Positions 10,239 to 20,919 of a stretch of DNA of 64,000 nucleotides are shown piece by piece. Source of the DNA: Hemileia vastatrix (Eukaryota > Basidiomycota > Pucciniomycetes > Pucciniales > Zaghouaniaceae); the NCBI GenBank assembly GCA_030280995.1, contig JASXTE010000005.1, positions 27,071,501 to 27,135,500 on the forward strand, given 5' to 3'. Within the stretch, counting starts at the first letter, position 1; every line of letters starts with the position of its first letter. The translations under genes and the position numbers were made by a program. The notes beneath the pieces are model-generated. The model searched no databases. It was given only the letters and a program-made list of their open reading frames with translations, and had not been told where the DNA came from.

Positions 10239-11930
10239 TCAAATAACTTTACCTTCTTTCTTTACCTTATTGATTCTTTGAATCAACTTATGACTGATTT
10301 GAAATGAGCAACCAAATTGTGTTAAATCTTGACAGGATTCCAAACCAGGAGGAGCTTTGGTCATTTGATGATTATCCTTAGAAGAATTCCAAATAGTTTT
10401 GATGATACCATTTCCCAAACCAAAATCAATGATGCATCTGTGGTCTGGAAAATATAAACCATGTCCTTTGATTTTAGCTGGAGATGGTATTGGGTGGCCA
10501 GTTATTGGATTGATATATGAGAATATTCCAAAATTAAGAAAATTGGCATCATTCCTATCGATATGAATCCTATTGTGGAATCCAGAATGAGTGATAATAA
10601 CATTAGAAAATAAAAGATATTTGTGGCTGATATCTTCCCATTCGGAGTCACACCAATTCGGTATTCCAACTTTGGTTGCTAGTTCATGATTTTTTTCAAA
10701 TGCTTTATTACGGAGCTTTTTGAGTCGAAGAGCAAGAAAAGAGTTAAAGCAAGGTAGAGTGTCCCATAAGTGAAAATCTTCATCTTTATGAGCTTTAGTG
10801 ATATTCTTGACCAACCAATATATGCCTATATAAATGAAATAAGTGAAATGATATTAAGAATGGAAAAAATTTTTTTAGACATACCAAGAGAATATCCTTT
10901 AACAAAACCTGGTCTCCAACCAAATCCAATCATGATACCACCCAACAAATTTGTATTCCTTATAGTTAATTGAACCAAAGCCATTTGATAAAGAGTTATG
11001 ATAAGATCCGATAGTTGATTAAAAGCTTCATCTTTTACACCATCAAATGATTGAACTTCCAATATGAATTGAGCCTTATAAGAATTACTGATAACTGCAA
11101 CAACTTGATCATCTCCAAATTCAGTTAGATATTTGATATCTTCTGGTAATTTTTTCGGATATTGATTTTTTTTATCTACTTTAGTTTTATGAAAAATAAT
11201 GTTTGGGATATGACAAAAATAACTTTCACAGAGAATTTTTTTTTCAGATATATTTTCTTCTGATGAGACTGATTCTCTTTAAATTTTTTTGATGATTTAG
11301 ATGAAGAATTTTTTTTTTCAGATATCTTTTCTTCTTATGAGACTGATTATCATTATTTTTTTTTGATGATTTAGAAGATGATTGTATGGAAGTTGATTTT
11401 GAAGAAGATGATAGAGATGATAAAGATGAAGATGATAAAGAAGATAATTTTTTTTTGATGATTTAGAAGATGATTGTATGGATGTTGATTTCAAAGAAGA
11501 TTATAGAGATGATATAGATGAAGATGATATAGAAGATAATTTTTTTTTTGATGATTGTATGGATGTTGATTTCAAAGAAGATGATAGAGATGATATAGAT
11601 GAAGATGATAAAGAAGATATTTTTTTTTTGATGATTTAGAAGATGATTGTATGGATGTTGATTTTGAAGAAGGTGATAGAGATGATATAGATGAAGATGA
11701 TAAAGAAGATAATTTTTTTTTGATGATTTAGAAGATGATTGTATGGATGTTGATTTCAAAGAAGATGATAAAGATGATATAGATGAAGATGATAAAGAAG
11801 ATAATTTTTTTTTTGATGATTTAGAAGATGATTTTATGGATGTTGATTTCGAAGAAGATGGTAGAGATGATAAAGAAGATAAAGATGAAGGTAAGAGAGA
11901 AGTAAGGGGTGAATCAGAAGAAGAAGACAT
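10239..11930 (-). pseudogene. Tet-like 2OG-Fe(II) oxygenase with Ser-rich N-terminus
   Basis: Reading leftward, ATG 11930 opens a Ser/Lys-rich, repeat-encoded tail. A linker (SEKKILCESYF) and exon 1 of the catalytic region (VVAVISNSYKAQFILEVQSF, GFGWRPGF) follow. A 59-bp GT...AG intron (10826-10884) splits a Gly codon, and exon 2 runs from 10825 to the stop at 10239. Exon 2 carries the HxD iron ligands (RIHIDRND), a distal His (KDNHQMTKAP) and FGCSFQIS. Fungal Tet/JBP-like enzymes oxidise 5-methylpyrimidines in DNA. The expected 2-oxoglutarate Arg is Gln here, a TAA lies at 11279-11281, and the Ser-rich repeats change frame at poly-A runs, so this copy is probably inactive. It lies between the partner gene and the transposase, as cargo. 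Confidence 0.65.
11377..11930 (-). repeat. Coding minisatellite, about six units of 81-93 bp
   Basis: Units begin at 11377, 11469, 11550, 11642, 11734 and 11827 on the plus strand. Each encodes, on the minus strand, Ser-rich sequence with SKSTSIQSSSKSSKK, and each contains a homopolymer A tract of 8-10 (T on plus). Most units are 92 bp, not a multiple of three, so the frame changes from unit to unit. Confidence 0.75.
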
Positions 11931-11940
11931 TTTTTTGATC

Positions 11941-12590
11941 TGAAAAAAAAATTAATTGTCAATAAAATTTCAACTCAATTTTTTTTTAAAAAAAATTCCT
12001 ACCTAATAATAAAAAAAGCTGTTTTTTTATTTGAAAAATAAAATTGAAAAAAAAACCAAAAAATCAGTAAAAAATTTTCCAAAAAAAAAATTATAAAAAA
12101 AAAACCTGAGGTTTTATTTTAAAAAACACAATAAAAGCAAAATCCTATAGAAAAAAAAAATTAATAATTAAATTCATTCAAAAAAGAAAATTTAAGTAAA
12201 AATTAAATTAAATAAAAATAAAATAAAAATAAAAAGTGAACCTGAAGATTGGTTATTAAAAACCTTCTCACAAGATCCTGAAAAAAAAAAAAAAAAAAAA
12301 AACAGTAAAATCAAAATCAAAAACAAAAAAATTATTAAAATAAAAAAAAACCAAAAAATTATTTTCTAGAAAAATTAATTTTTAATTTAAAAACCTTTTT
12401 GGATTTGGAAATAAGAGGGACAGTCCTTAACAGAAAGAAATTTTTTTTTATTTCTATAATACTGCCAGCCAAAAAAATTAAAAAATTAATCAAATTTACA
12501 AAAAAAAATTTGTTAGTATATTTATTTGAAAGTAGGTAACCCCTCTTTATCTTCCATAATTGTCCCCTATTCAACTCCTTTATTTATGTG
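11941..12590. other. AT-rich spacer inside the family B element
   Basis: Almost entirely A/T with long A runs. No gene or RNA is visible. The corresponding stretch in copy 3 is 23640-24170. Confidence 0.55.
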
Positions 12591-13275
12591 AAATCCCCTT
12601 ACAAATCCCTCCCTCCTTGCCTCAATAGTCCCCTCAAATCCTCCCCTTGCCTGCCTCAAAAACCCCCTGAATACCCCTGCTTAATTTCCTCAAAACCCCC
12701 CAAAATTCCCCCCCTTTACCCTTCTTTATATCTCCCAACCACCCCCATTCACCTCTCTTTAGCCACCTCAAACCCCCCCATTCCCCTCTCTTTAGCTGCC
12801 TCAAACCCCCCCTACCCCTACCCACTCCCTTACCTCCTCCTCTACCCCCCCCCCTCCCTCTTAATGAACGATTGTTACCAATTGTTCATTAAGAAGGGGG
12901 GGGGGGGGGGGGTAGAGGAGGAGGTAAGGGAGTGGGTAGGGGGGTAAAGCGAGTAGAAGGGGGGGAAGGGGGGGTGTCTGAGGTGCCTAAAGAGAGGGAA
13001 AGGGGGGGGTTTGAGGTGGGTAAAGAGAGGTGAAGGGGGTGGTTTGAGGCGGCAAAAGAGAGGTAAAGGGGGGGGTTTGAGGGACATAAAGAGAGGGGAA
13101 GGGGGGAGTATTGAAGCACCTAAAAAGAGGGGAAGGGGGGGTGATGAGGGACCTAAAGAGGGGGGAAAGGGGGGATTTGAGGCAGCTAAAAAGGGGGTAA
13201 AAAGGGGGTCTTGAGACAGGTAAAGAGAGGGAAAAAGGGGGGCCTTGAGGATGATAAAGAGAGGTGAAGGAGAAA
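12590..13275. repeat. C-rich/G-rich foldback block
   Basis: The left half (12590-12869) is C-rich and the right half (12888-13275) G-rich, with purine-rich units such as AAAGAGAGGGGAAGGGGGG. The two halves meet in an inverted repeat of about 55 bp per arm, with a small hairpin at the tip (TTAATGAAC ... GTTCATTAA). Runs of up to about 18 G follow it. Open frames here are low-complexity artefacts. A related but rearranged block lies at 23180-23640. Confidence 0.75.
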
Positions 13276-13740
13276 AAAAAACAAAAAAAAAGAGAAAAAA
13301 GAGAAAAAAACAAAACAAAAATTAGTTTACCCTAGAACAAAAATAAATTAAGCACTTACAAAAAAAACAAAAAAAACAAAAAAAAGCAAAAAAAAAAAAT
13401 CATGATTAGCAAATAAAAAACAAAGAAAAAAGAAAAAAAATGACCTACCTGGTGAGTTGAGTTGAGAAAATAAATGCAACCAAAATATTTGAGGGATGTT
13501 TGAGGAGAGGATGAAAAGGATATGAGTGATGAATGAAAAAAAAAATCACTGACAAAATATGCAATATAAGAAAATATGCGATTTCATGTTGAGGAGGTGA
13601 AAGAAAACCAATGAGCCATCCAAAAAAAAGATATTCACCATAAATTCAAAAAAAAAATGAATATGCAACAAACCAAAAAACAAAACCAAGTGATTAAAGT
13701 ACACAAAGAGGACATTTGGAAATTATGAAAACATAAAAAT
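13276..13740. other. Non-coding spacer shared with family A
   Basis: AT-rich. 13500-13720 matches 7310-7490 of the family A element. No gene was found. Confidence 0.55.
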
Positions 13741-13746
13741 TAAAAA

Positions 13747-15057
13747 TTAAAAGGGTGAAGAGAAATGTTGGAGAGTAATTGGCATTATAATGGGGCATAT
13801 GCCGGTTGATTGAATGATTTGTGAATCAAGGGAGGGGAGTGCCGGTGGTGGTTCAGGATCCTCTTCTTCATAAAGATCATTCCACTCATCCTTTAAATCA
13901 GCTAGAATATTGTGGAGTATTACGCAAGTCAAGATCCAATGATTTGCAGTTTTGATCTACAATTTTTTTTGAAATTGGATTCTGAGCTCCCAAAGACTAG
14001 AAAATTGTCCCTTTAAAATACCTATAGCATGTTCAATTCGTACTCTTGATTGTGCAAGGTGATAATTAAATTTAGTTTTGGGGTCATTTTCTGAAGTTGC
14101 ACCACGGAAAGCAGGTATAATGTACTTTCCACTTGCATATGCTGAGTCTGCAAGGAGGTACTGAGATTTGTCAAAGTATGAGTCAGGGGATTGAGAAATC
14201 CTCATTCTTTAGAAGACGGAAGAGTCATGACATGATCCAGGGCAGCCACTGTGAAAAGCAATAAAATTTTTATTGACATCGCATACAAGTTGAACAGCAA
14301 TAGAGTATCTAGAAAGAAGATAAAAAGTTAGATTGTGAAAGATGAGAACTTGGAGGAGATTTTGAAGAAAACTTTTTTTGCAATCAAAATAATGGTTGCC
14401 ATCATGAGCAGGCTTTTGACTCAAAGGGATGGTTGTGCCATAAACAAAACCTATACAGCCAGGGAAACCTTCAGCTTGCATTACTTAAGAGGATTCAAGT
14501 TGCTATTCTGGAGTTGGCCAAGCAAGAGTTTGAGACTTGAGGGAAAGGATAGCAATCATACAGCGCTTGGTGTATAATATCACGGTACCATATCCTATGT
14601 TAAAGAGATTATCCAAAAGTCTTACGGCAGCACCATTTCCATTTGAGCCAAAGCGACATAGAGCAACAGCAAGTTGGATGGCAGGATTATGCTGTTTGTT
14701 ATGAGAATTGTTATGGAAGATAGGATGTTCAGAAATGAGTTGATAAAGTTTGAAGAAAGAATTGGGAGAAGTTCTAAAAAGTTGTGTGAAGTTTAAATGA
14801 GGAATGTTGAGAATGGAGGCCAGATCATATCGGGGATCATGATAAAGATTTGGCCCCCTGGTGATGATGTAACGCTTTTTGGAAAGAAAACACATATAAG
14901 CTAAAGCATCTTCCAAATCAGAGTCAGTTTTATAGTAAAGAACTAAAAGAAAAGTAATAGCATTCATTGTTGATTGAAGTAGCTTCATAGTAGAGAGGTG
15001 TTTCATTGTTGCCAGTGAAAGGGTTATGTGATGAGGGAAGTGGGAATTCACCGCCAA
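13747..15057 (-). pseudogene. PIF/Harbinger-type DDE transposase
   Basis: Reading leftward from ATG 15057, the N-terminal helical region (HPIFHNNS, FGSNGNGAA) is followed by the HARBI1-like core. The first motif GFVDGT has become GFVYGT, which loses the first catalytic Asp. The second is present (LLADSAYASGKYI) and the Glu is visible in RVRIEHAIGILKG. The C-terminus has the conserved HNILADLKDEWNDLYEEE. Stops lie at 14503-14505 (TAG), 14485-14487 (TAA) and 14209-14211 (TAA). In copy 2 these codons are CAG, CAA and CAA, so all three are C-to-T changes. A further stop near 13957 separates the C-terminal part. Around residues 205-220 there is an extra 15-20 residue stretch (LIFHNLTFYLLS) that could be an unspliced intron. 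The gene is convergent with the Myb-like gene. Confidence 0.8.
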
Positions 15058-15118
15058 ATGTGCAGTTGGGGTGTGTAGATAGAAAAAAAACTTAAGTGTT
15101 CGCTACCAAAATTAAGTA

Positions 15119-15452
15119 GCATAGAGTGAAGAAAGACTTAAGGATGGCATCAGCAATTATGAGTCATGTGACTTTCTTGCAAATCCATCATGGATGAGAT
15201 GAGTTTGGGATCAGGAATTAGGAATGGTAATTGGGGTATAAGAGGCGGGATAATGCATTATCGTGTTCCTTATCCACTAGCCCCGGGGCTAATGGATAAG
15301 GAATCCACGATAATGCATTATCCCGCCTCTTATACCCCAGTTTTCATTCCTAATTCCTGATCCCAAACTCATCACATCCATGATGGATTTGTTGGAAAGC
15401 CACATGACATATAATTTTGGATGCCATCCTTATGTCTCTCTTTAGTCTATGC
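15119..15452. repeat. Large palindrome at the right end of family B copy 1
   Basis: Two arms of about 166 bp meet at AGCCCCGGGGCT (centre 15284/15285) with essentially no spacer. Each arm carries GGGGTATAAGAGGCGGGATA, ATGCATTAT and GGATAAGGAA. The right arm is the transposase-side end of a family B element in inverted orientation. Confidence 0.8.
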
Positions 15453-15580
15453 AAGATGTGCTTATGACAGAAAGTTGTCCAAGATGTGATTATGAAAAAT
15501 TGAGTAGAAAAATGTCAGATAAGAGGTGAACATTGACAGGTAAAATGTCTAATAACCCAATAATTAGCAAAAATAATTGC

Positions 15581-16340
15581 GGAAGATAATTGGGGTATAA
15601 GTATTTTTATTTTTCCCGGGATCACACATTATTAATTGCAGAAGATTCTTATCCACTATTCCTGGGGCTAGTGGATAAGGAATCCACAATAATGCATTAT
15701 CTCGCCTCTTATACCCCAATTTCCATTCCTAATTCTTGATCTCAAACTCATCACATCTATTATTGATTTGTAGGCAAGTCACATGACATATAATTGCAGA
15801 TGTTATGAATGAAAGGAGGCCAAGATGTGGTTATGACAGAAAGTTGTCCAGTATATGGTTATGAAAAATTGAGTAGAAAAATTTCAGATAAGAGGTGAAC
15901 ATTGACACGTAAAGTGTCTAATAACCCAATTATTAGCAAAAATAATTGCGGAAGATAATTGGGGTATAAGTATTTTTATTTTTCCCGGGATCACACATTA
16001 TTAATTGCAGAAGATTCTTATCCACTATTCCTGGGGCTAGTGGATAAGGAATCCACAATAATGCATTATCTCGCCTCTTATACCCCAATTTCCATTCCTA
16101 ATTCTTGATCTCAAACTCATCACATCTATTATTGATTTGTAGGCAAGTCACATGACATATAATTGCAGATGTTATGAATGAAAGGAGGCCAAGATGTGGT
16201 TATGACAGAAAGTTGTCCAGTATATGGTTATGAAAAATTGAGTAGAAAAATTTCAGATAAGAGGTGAACATTGACACGTAAAGTGTCTAATAACCCAATT
16301 ATTAGCAAAAATAATTGCAGAAGATAATTGGGGTATAAGG
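15581..16340. repeat. 369-bp tandem duplication of a family B end junction
   Basis: 15581-15949 and 15950-16318 appear identical, and a third partial copy begins at 16319. Each unit joins the transposase-side end of family B (GATAAGGAATCCACAATAAT, CTCGCCTCTTATACCCC) to its Myb-side end (AAGATGTGGTTATGACAG, AATAACCCAATTATTAG). In effect it is a repeated end-to-end junction of the transposon. Confidence 0.85.
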
Positions 16341-16449
16341 ATTTTTATCTGTAATTAATTTAATTGTGGATTCCTGAACACCCCTATTCAGAACACCTTG
16401 CTATCTCATCTGCTTGTTTTTACTCCTTTTCATCTTCAATTATCTTAAC

Positions 16450-18107
16450 ATGCCCTGTCGTCATAGATCTTCTCAAAGGCTGCCTTCCCCCAGTTGTTCT
16501 TCAAATTGCACTACTGCCTCTTTTCCCCGCTCAGCTGGGAAATCATAGACTGTTCAATTAATAAAAGATGATCATCTCATTCTTATCAACTGGCTGAAAA
16601 CTAAATCTAACTATGATTCTTGTTTTGGTACCGAAAATGCAACTAAAGTAGGATGGCCCCTAGCATCAAAAGTTAATGGTTATCTTCTAATGGACAATGA
16701 ATTACGGAATAAGACCAAGGGAAGGATAGATCTTTTACCAAAACAGATGTCTGAATGCTTCAAGCATCACCACACAATATGGGGGGCGGACTTGTTAGCA
16801 AGTCTGCAACCTTGGACTCAAACTCACCACAGATTGAACACACATTGAGCTATTGACAAAGGAACCATACAATCAGGGATAAAAACGACTCAGCAGAAAA
16901 GTTTTATGTGGGTCTTCAAGTAGAGTTCAATATGAGTTCATTATGAGTTCAGTCTGAATTCCATCTGAGTTCTGTCTAAGTTTAAGTTGGGGACTTGCCA
17001 GCAAGTCCACCCCCTATATTGCATAGTGCATTATTGGGCCAAATACAAGAAGGCAAAAACTCTTTCATCTTCTACTGGTTTTGGTATTACTGACCTCAAT
17101 ATCAGTAAGGGCATCAAATCTATAGATGATAAACTTGATTCTTTATGTCCTTACTTTTAAGAGATGGATGCTATTTTTGGAGAGCGAGCTGATGTTAATC
17201 CTGCAAAAATGTTGGATGGTGAAGATGCTATCTCTGAACATGATGTCAAAAGAAATATTTTTCCTTCTTCTTCTACTCAAGCCTCTCCTCATTTAACTTC
17301 CACAAATCAAGATATCTTTTCATTAGATCCTTATGGAGATATAAATCAATCTGATCTAACTCAAGTATGTTTTTTTTCTTTTATCTTACCAATTCTTTTT
17401 TTTATTTACATTTTCTTATTTCTAAAAAGGCTAAAGAACAAACGCAGGAACCACAATCAACTGAGTAAGAAGCCAGCAACAATGATTAGGAGGAAAATTT
17501 GACCTTGAAAAAAAAGCAAATGGCTTCAAGTAGTCTAAATTTCCACTCTCAAAGAAGAAGAAAAAGTGATACTTCGTCTCAAACCCCATTTTCTTCAATT
17601 AAAGAATTTTTGGAGAAAAGTGATGCTGGTAAGTGATATCAAACCTCTTAATACTTTACTCTACTTTTCTTCTACTTTTTGTTAATATTTATTATCACTC
17701 TAGAACAAGTGGAAGTTGCTAAAGAGACTCTAAAGTTTGAATAGAAAAAATACAAGCTCTCTTTAAGGAGGGATGAAAGGGTAGATGATTTGGAAGTGAA
17801 GAAGTTTGAAATCTCTATACAGAAGGATGATAGGACACCAGTCTTGGAGGAGAAGAAGTATGACATCACTTTATGGAAGGATGATAGGGCACAAGACTTA
17901 GAGGAGAAGAAATTTGAGTTATCTCTAAGTATTGAAAAATCAAAGAAAGAGGAGAAAACACTTGAGCATCAAAACCTCATGGAACAGATGAAATATAAGC
18001 TTGATCGTGAAGAAAATTCCAAAAAGAAAGAATTCTTGATAGAATGTGTTAAAGTTAATAAATCTGTTGAGGAAATTGAACATTTGAAGAAATTGTTTGA
18101 TGACTAG
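16450..18107 (+). pseudogene. Myb/SANT-like partner gene interrupted by a MITE
   Basis: This copy is collinear with 7987-9335: start ATG 16450, the LINWLKTK domain, a MITE insertion at 16768-17028, then KYKKAKTLSSSTGF, the acidic middle and the coiled-coil C-terminus. The same two introns are recognisable (about 17365-17430 and 17630-17703). In-frame stops lie near 16548 (TAG for AAG in copy 1) and 17158, and at the start of exon 3 (FE-stop-KK). The last exon keeps the full C-terminus missing in copy 1, ending VEEIEHLKKLFDD at 18107, with about four 18-residue coiled-coil repeats against two in copy 1. Confidence 0.75.
16768..17028. mobile_element. 261-bp CACTA-type MITE (family C), 3-bp duplication CAT
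   Basis: The ends are CACCACACAATATGG and ATATTGCATAGTG, flanked by CAT at 16765-16767 and 17029-17031. Removing the insert and one CAT restores the Myb-like reading seen in copy 1. Each end has a hairpin just inside (16788-16805 and 16991-17008). The interior is a chain of GAGTTCA-like 10-11-mers. A same-size copy in the other orientation is at 21492-21752. There is no coding capacity. Confidence 0.9.
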
Positions 18108-18299
18108 TTTGTTTTATTTCTCTCACACTTCAACTGTTCATAATTAACTGTACATAAAATTTTATCTTAATTTCCTGTATTTCTTTACTCTATCCATCAT
18201 TAGTTGAATTTTCATATTTTACTGTTATATATAAATTCTTTTTTAAATAAAATTTTCAAGAATTTTTAGTGTTAAAATTTCTTTTTTAGTTAAAATTTA

Positions 18300-18625
18300 T
18301 AAGTCACATTTGAAAATTTCACAATCCCACCCCTGCATTTGATTGAACTAAGGGGTGGGTATCACCAAAATTCTTTTAAGTAAAGAATTTTTCAATTCTT
18401 ATATGAAATTTTGGCATTAATCCCCCCTGCCTTTTATTGAAGTAAGGGATGGGTATCACCAAAATTTCAAGTCAATTTTTTTTTGCAAGTCTCATATGAA
18501 AATTTGGCAATAACTCCCCCCCCCTGTATTTTATTGACTTAAGGGAAGGGTATCACCAAATTTTCAATTCAAAATTTTTTTTAAAGTCTGATATAAAAAT
18601 TTGGCAATACCCCCCCTGAAATTTA
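18300..18625. repeat. Minisatellite array (family B copy 2)
   Basis: About four units with CCCTGCATTTGATTGAACTA, GGGTGGGTATCACC and ATATGAAAATTTGGCAATA. Same family and same position relative to the Myb-like gene as 9470-9900. Confidence 0.75.
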
Positions 18626-18639
18626 TTGAATCAAAGAAA

Positions 18640-19360
18640 TTAAATGGAAAAAAAATTAAAAAAATGAAAATTTCTTCAACCAATTATTTTCACCAGTCCC
18701 AATCAAGTTTTCCTATTTTATATAATGGCCAGTAGAACAACCTAAGGCCAGATGCACCATTATATAAAACAGTAATCTATCTTGATGTAACAGAAATTGG
18801 GGTTCAAGGATTGTGGAGGCAATGTAAAGGGGAGGAATGGGGCTACAAGGGTTGGGGAGGCTGGAGAGAGGAGTGAGGAATGATATATGAGGTACTGAAA
18901 ATGTTGGGAAAGAGTTGGAAGGGAAGATTAAGGGTTTCTGAGGCATTTTGAATGAAGAAAAGGGTTGGGGAGAGGTTGGGAGGGATGAAATGGGGATCAA
19001 AAGAGGATGGGAGGGTAGCAAAAGGGGTGGGGAGGGAAGACAAGCATGTGTTGATAGAATTGAAAGGGAAGGGGATTGGTGCAAACTGAGTTTGAAAATA
19101 AGAGGATGGACTCTGTTCTTTGGGAAAAGAATAGATTTCACTGCCATAAAATATTAGCTGAAACATGAAATATATAAGGTGAAAAAATTAACTTCAGAAA
19201 ATAGGACGATGGACTCAGTTCTTTGGGCAAAGAACAGAGTTAACTGCCATAAAATATTAGCTGAAACATGAAATATATAAGGTAAAAAAATAACTTCAAA
19301 GTAGTTTAAGACATTCATTAGCATTTTAAATAGGATACTAAAGCTGTAAAGTTACTTTAT
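18640..19360. other. Non-coding middle of family B copy 2
   Basis: 18690-18790 is one inverted unit of the array at 25731-26400. The following purine-rich stretch (18790-19085) is open on both strands but low in complexity. A direct duplication of about 105 bp lies at roughly 19089-19300 (CTGCCATAAAATATTAGCTG in each unit). The Tet-like gene expected here is absent. Confidence 0.6.
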
Positions 19361-19444
19361 CAAAGTGATTAAAACATGGAACATGAAAATAACACAAGTG
19401 AAATAAACAAGGAAGTTGAAAGTTGGGAGAGTAAAAAAAATAAT

Positions 19445-20756
19445 TTAAAAGGGTGGCAAAGAGAAACTTTGGAGAGTAATAGGCATAATGACAGAGCATA
19501 TGCTGGTTGAATGAATGTTTTGTGATTCAAGGGAGGGGAGAGCCAAGGCTGGTTCAGGATCCTCTTCTTCATAAAGATCATTCCACTCATTCTTTAAATC
19601 AGCTAGGATATTGTGGAGTATAAAGCAAGTCATTATCCAATGATTTGCAGTTTTGATTTCCATTTTTTTTTGAAATTGGATTCTGAGCTCCCAGAGACTA
19701 GAAAATCTTCACTATAAAATCCCAATAGCATGTTCAATCTGTACTCTTTTTGGGCAAGATGATAATTAAAGGTGGTTTTGGGGTCATTTTCTATAGTTGC
19801 GCCACAGAAAGCAAGTATAATGTACTTTCCACTTGCATATGATGAGTCTGCAAGGAGGTACTGAGATTCATCAAAGTATGAGTCAGGAGTGTGAGAAATC
19901 CTCATTCTTTGGAAGATGGAAGAGTCAAGACATGAGCTGGGGAAGCCACTATGAAAAGCAATAAATTTTTTATTGACATCACATACAAGTTGAGCAGCAA
20001 TAGAGTATCTAGAAAGAAGATAAAAAGTCAGTTTATGATAGATGTGAAATTGGAGAACATTTTGAAGAAAACTTTTTTTGCAATCAAAATAATGGCTGCC
20101 ATCATAAGCAGGCTTTTGACTCAAAGGTAAAGTTGTGCCATCAACAAATCCTACACATCCAGGGAAACCTTCAGCTTGAATTACTTGAGACGAATCAAGT
20201 TGCTGTTGTGGAGTTGGCCAAGCAAGTGTTTGAGACTTGAGAGAAAGGATAGCAATCATACTGTTCTTGTTGTATAATATCACTGTCCCATATACTATGG
20301 TAAAGAGATTTTCCAAACGTCTTACAGCAGCACCATTTACATTTGAGCCAAAGCGACATAGTGCAACAGCAAGTTGAATAGCAGAATCATGATGTTTATT
20401 TTGAGAATTGTTATGAAATATAGGATGTTTGGAGATGAGTTGATAAAGTTTGAAGAAAGAATCTGGAGAAGTTTAAAATATTTGAGTGAAGTTTAGTTGA
20501 GGAATGTTGAGAATGGAGCAGAAATCATATCTGGGATCATGATGAAGATTTGGCCCCCTTGGGTTTATGTAACACTTTTTGGAAAGAAAAGACATATGGC
20601 TAAAGCATCTTCCAAATCAGAGTCTGTTTTATAGTAAAGAACTAAAAGTAAAGCAATAGCATTCATAGTTGAGTGAAGTAGCTGCCTAGTAGAGAGGTGT
20701 TTCATAGTTGTTGGTGGAAGACTTATGTGATGAGAAAAGTAGGAATTCACTGCCAA
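19445..20756 (-). pseudogene. PIF/Harbinger-type DDE transposase, copy 2
   Basis: Reading leftward from ATG 20756. The N-terminal part shifts frame near 20565, and a second long frame covers 20316-19633. It keeps the first catalytic Asp (GFVDGTTLPLSQKP) and the second (LLADSSYASGKYII). The region of the Glu is frameshifted (AQKEYRLNMLLGF for the AQSRVRIEHAIGI of copy 1). The C-terminal domain (HNILADLKNEWNDLYEEE) lies in a third frame, 19663-19445. The decay here is mainly by indels, unlike copy 1, where it is mainly C-to-T nonsense changes. Confidence 0.8.
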
Positions 20757-20919
20757 ATGTGCAGTTGAGGTGTGTAGATATAAAAAAACTTTAAGTGTTT
20801 GCCACCAAAATTAAGTAGCATAGAGTGAGGAAAGACTTAAGGATGGCATCAGAAATTATAAGTCATGTGACTTTCTTAAAAACCCATTATGGATGTGATG
20901 AGTTTGGGATCAGTAATTA

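Larger units (their letters stand above)
7707..15284. mobile_element. Family B PIF/Harbinger-like element, copy 1 (most complete)
   Basis: Left to right: a Myb/SANT-like gene (+), a minisatellite, a Tet-like oxygenase gene (-), a G/C-rich foldback block, a segment shared with family A, and a transposase (-). The two-gene transposase plus Myb design is that of PIF/Harbinger elements, and the oxygenase is extra cargo. The left end has been entered by, or recombined with, the family A element. The right end lacks the GGGGGTATCA terminus present on copy 2 and instead folds into the palindrome at 15119-15452. All genes carry stops, so the copy is dead. Confidence 0.65.

Noticed and set aside
12588..13318. 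Long frames on both strands in the G/C-rich block
   Set aside because: They follow from C-rich and G-rich simple sequence. Products are Pro/Leu or Gly/Arg strings.
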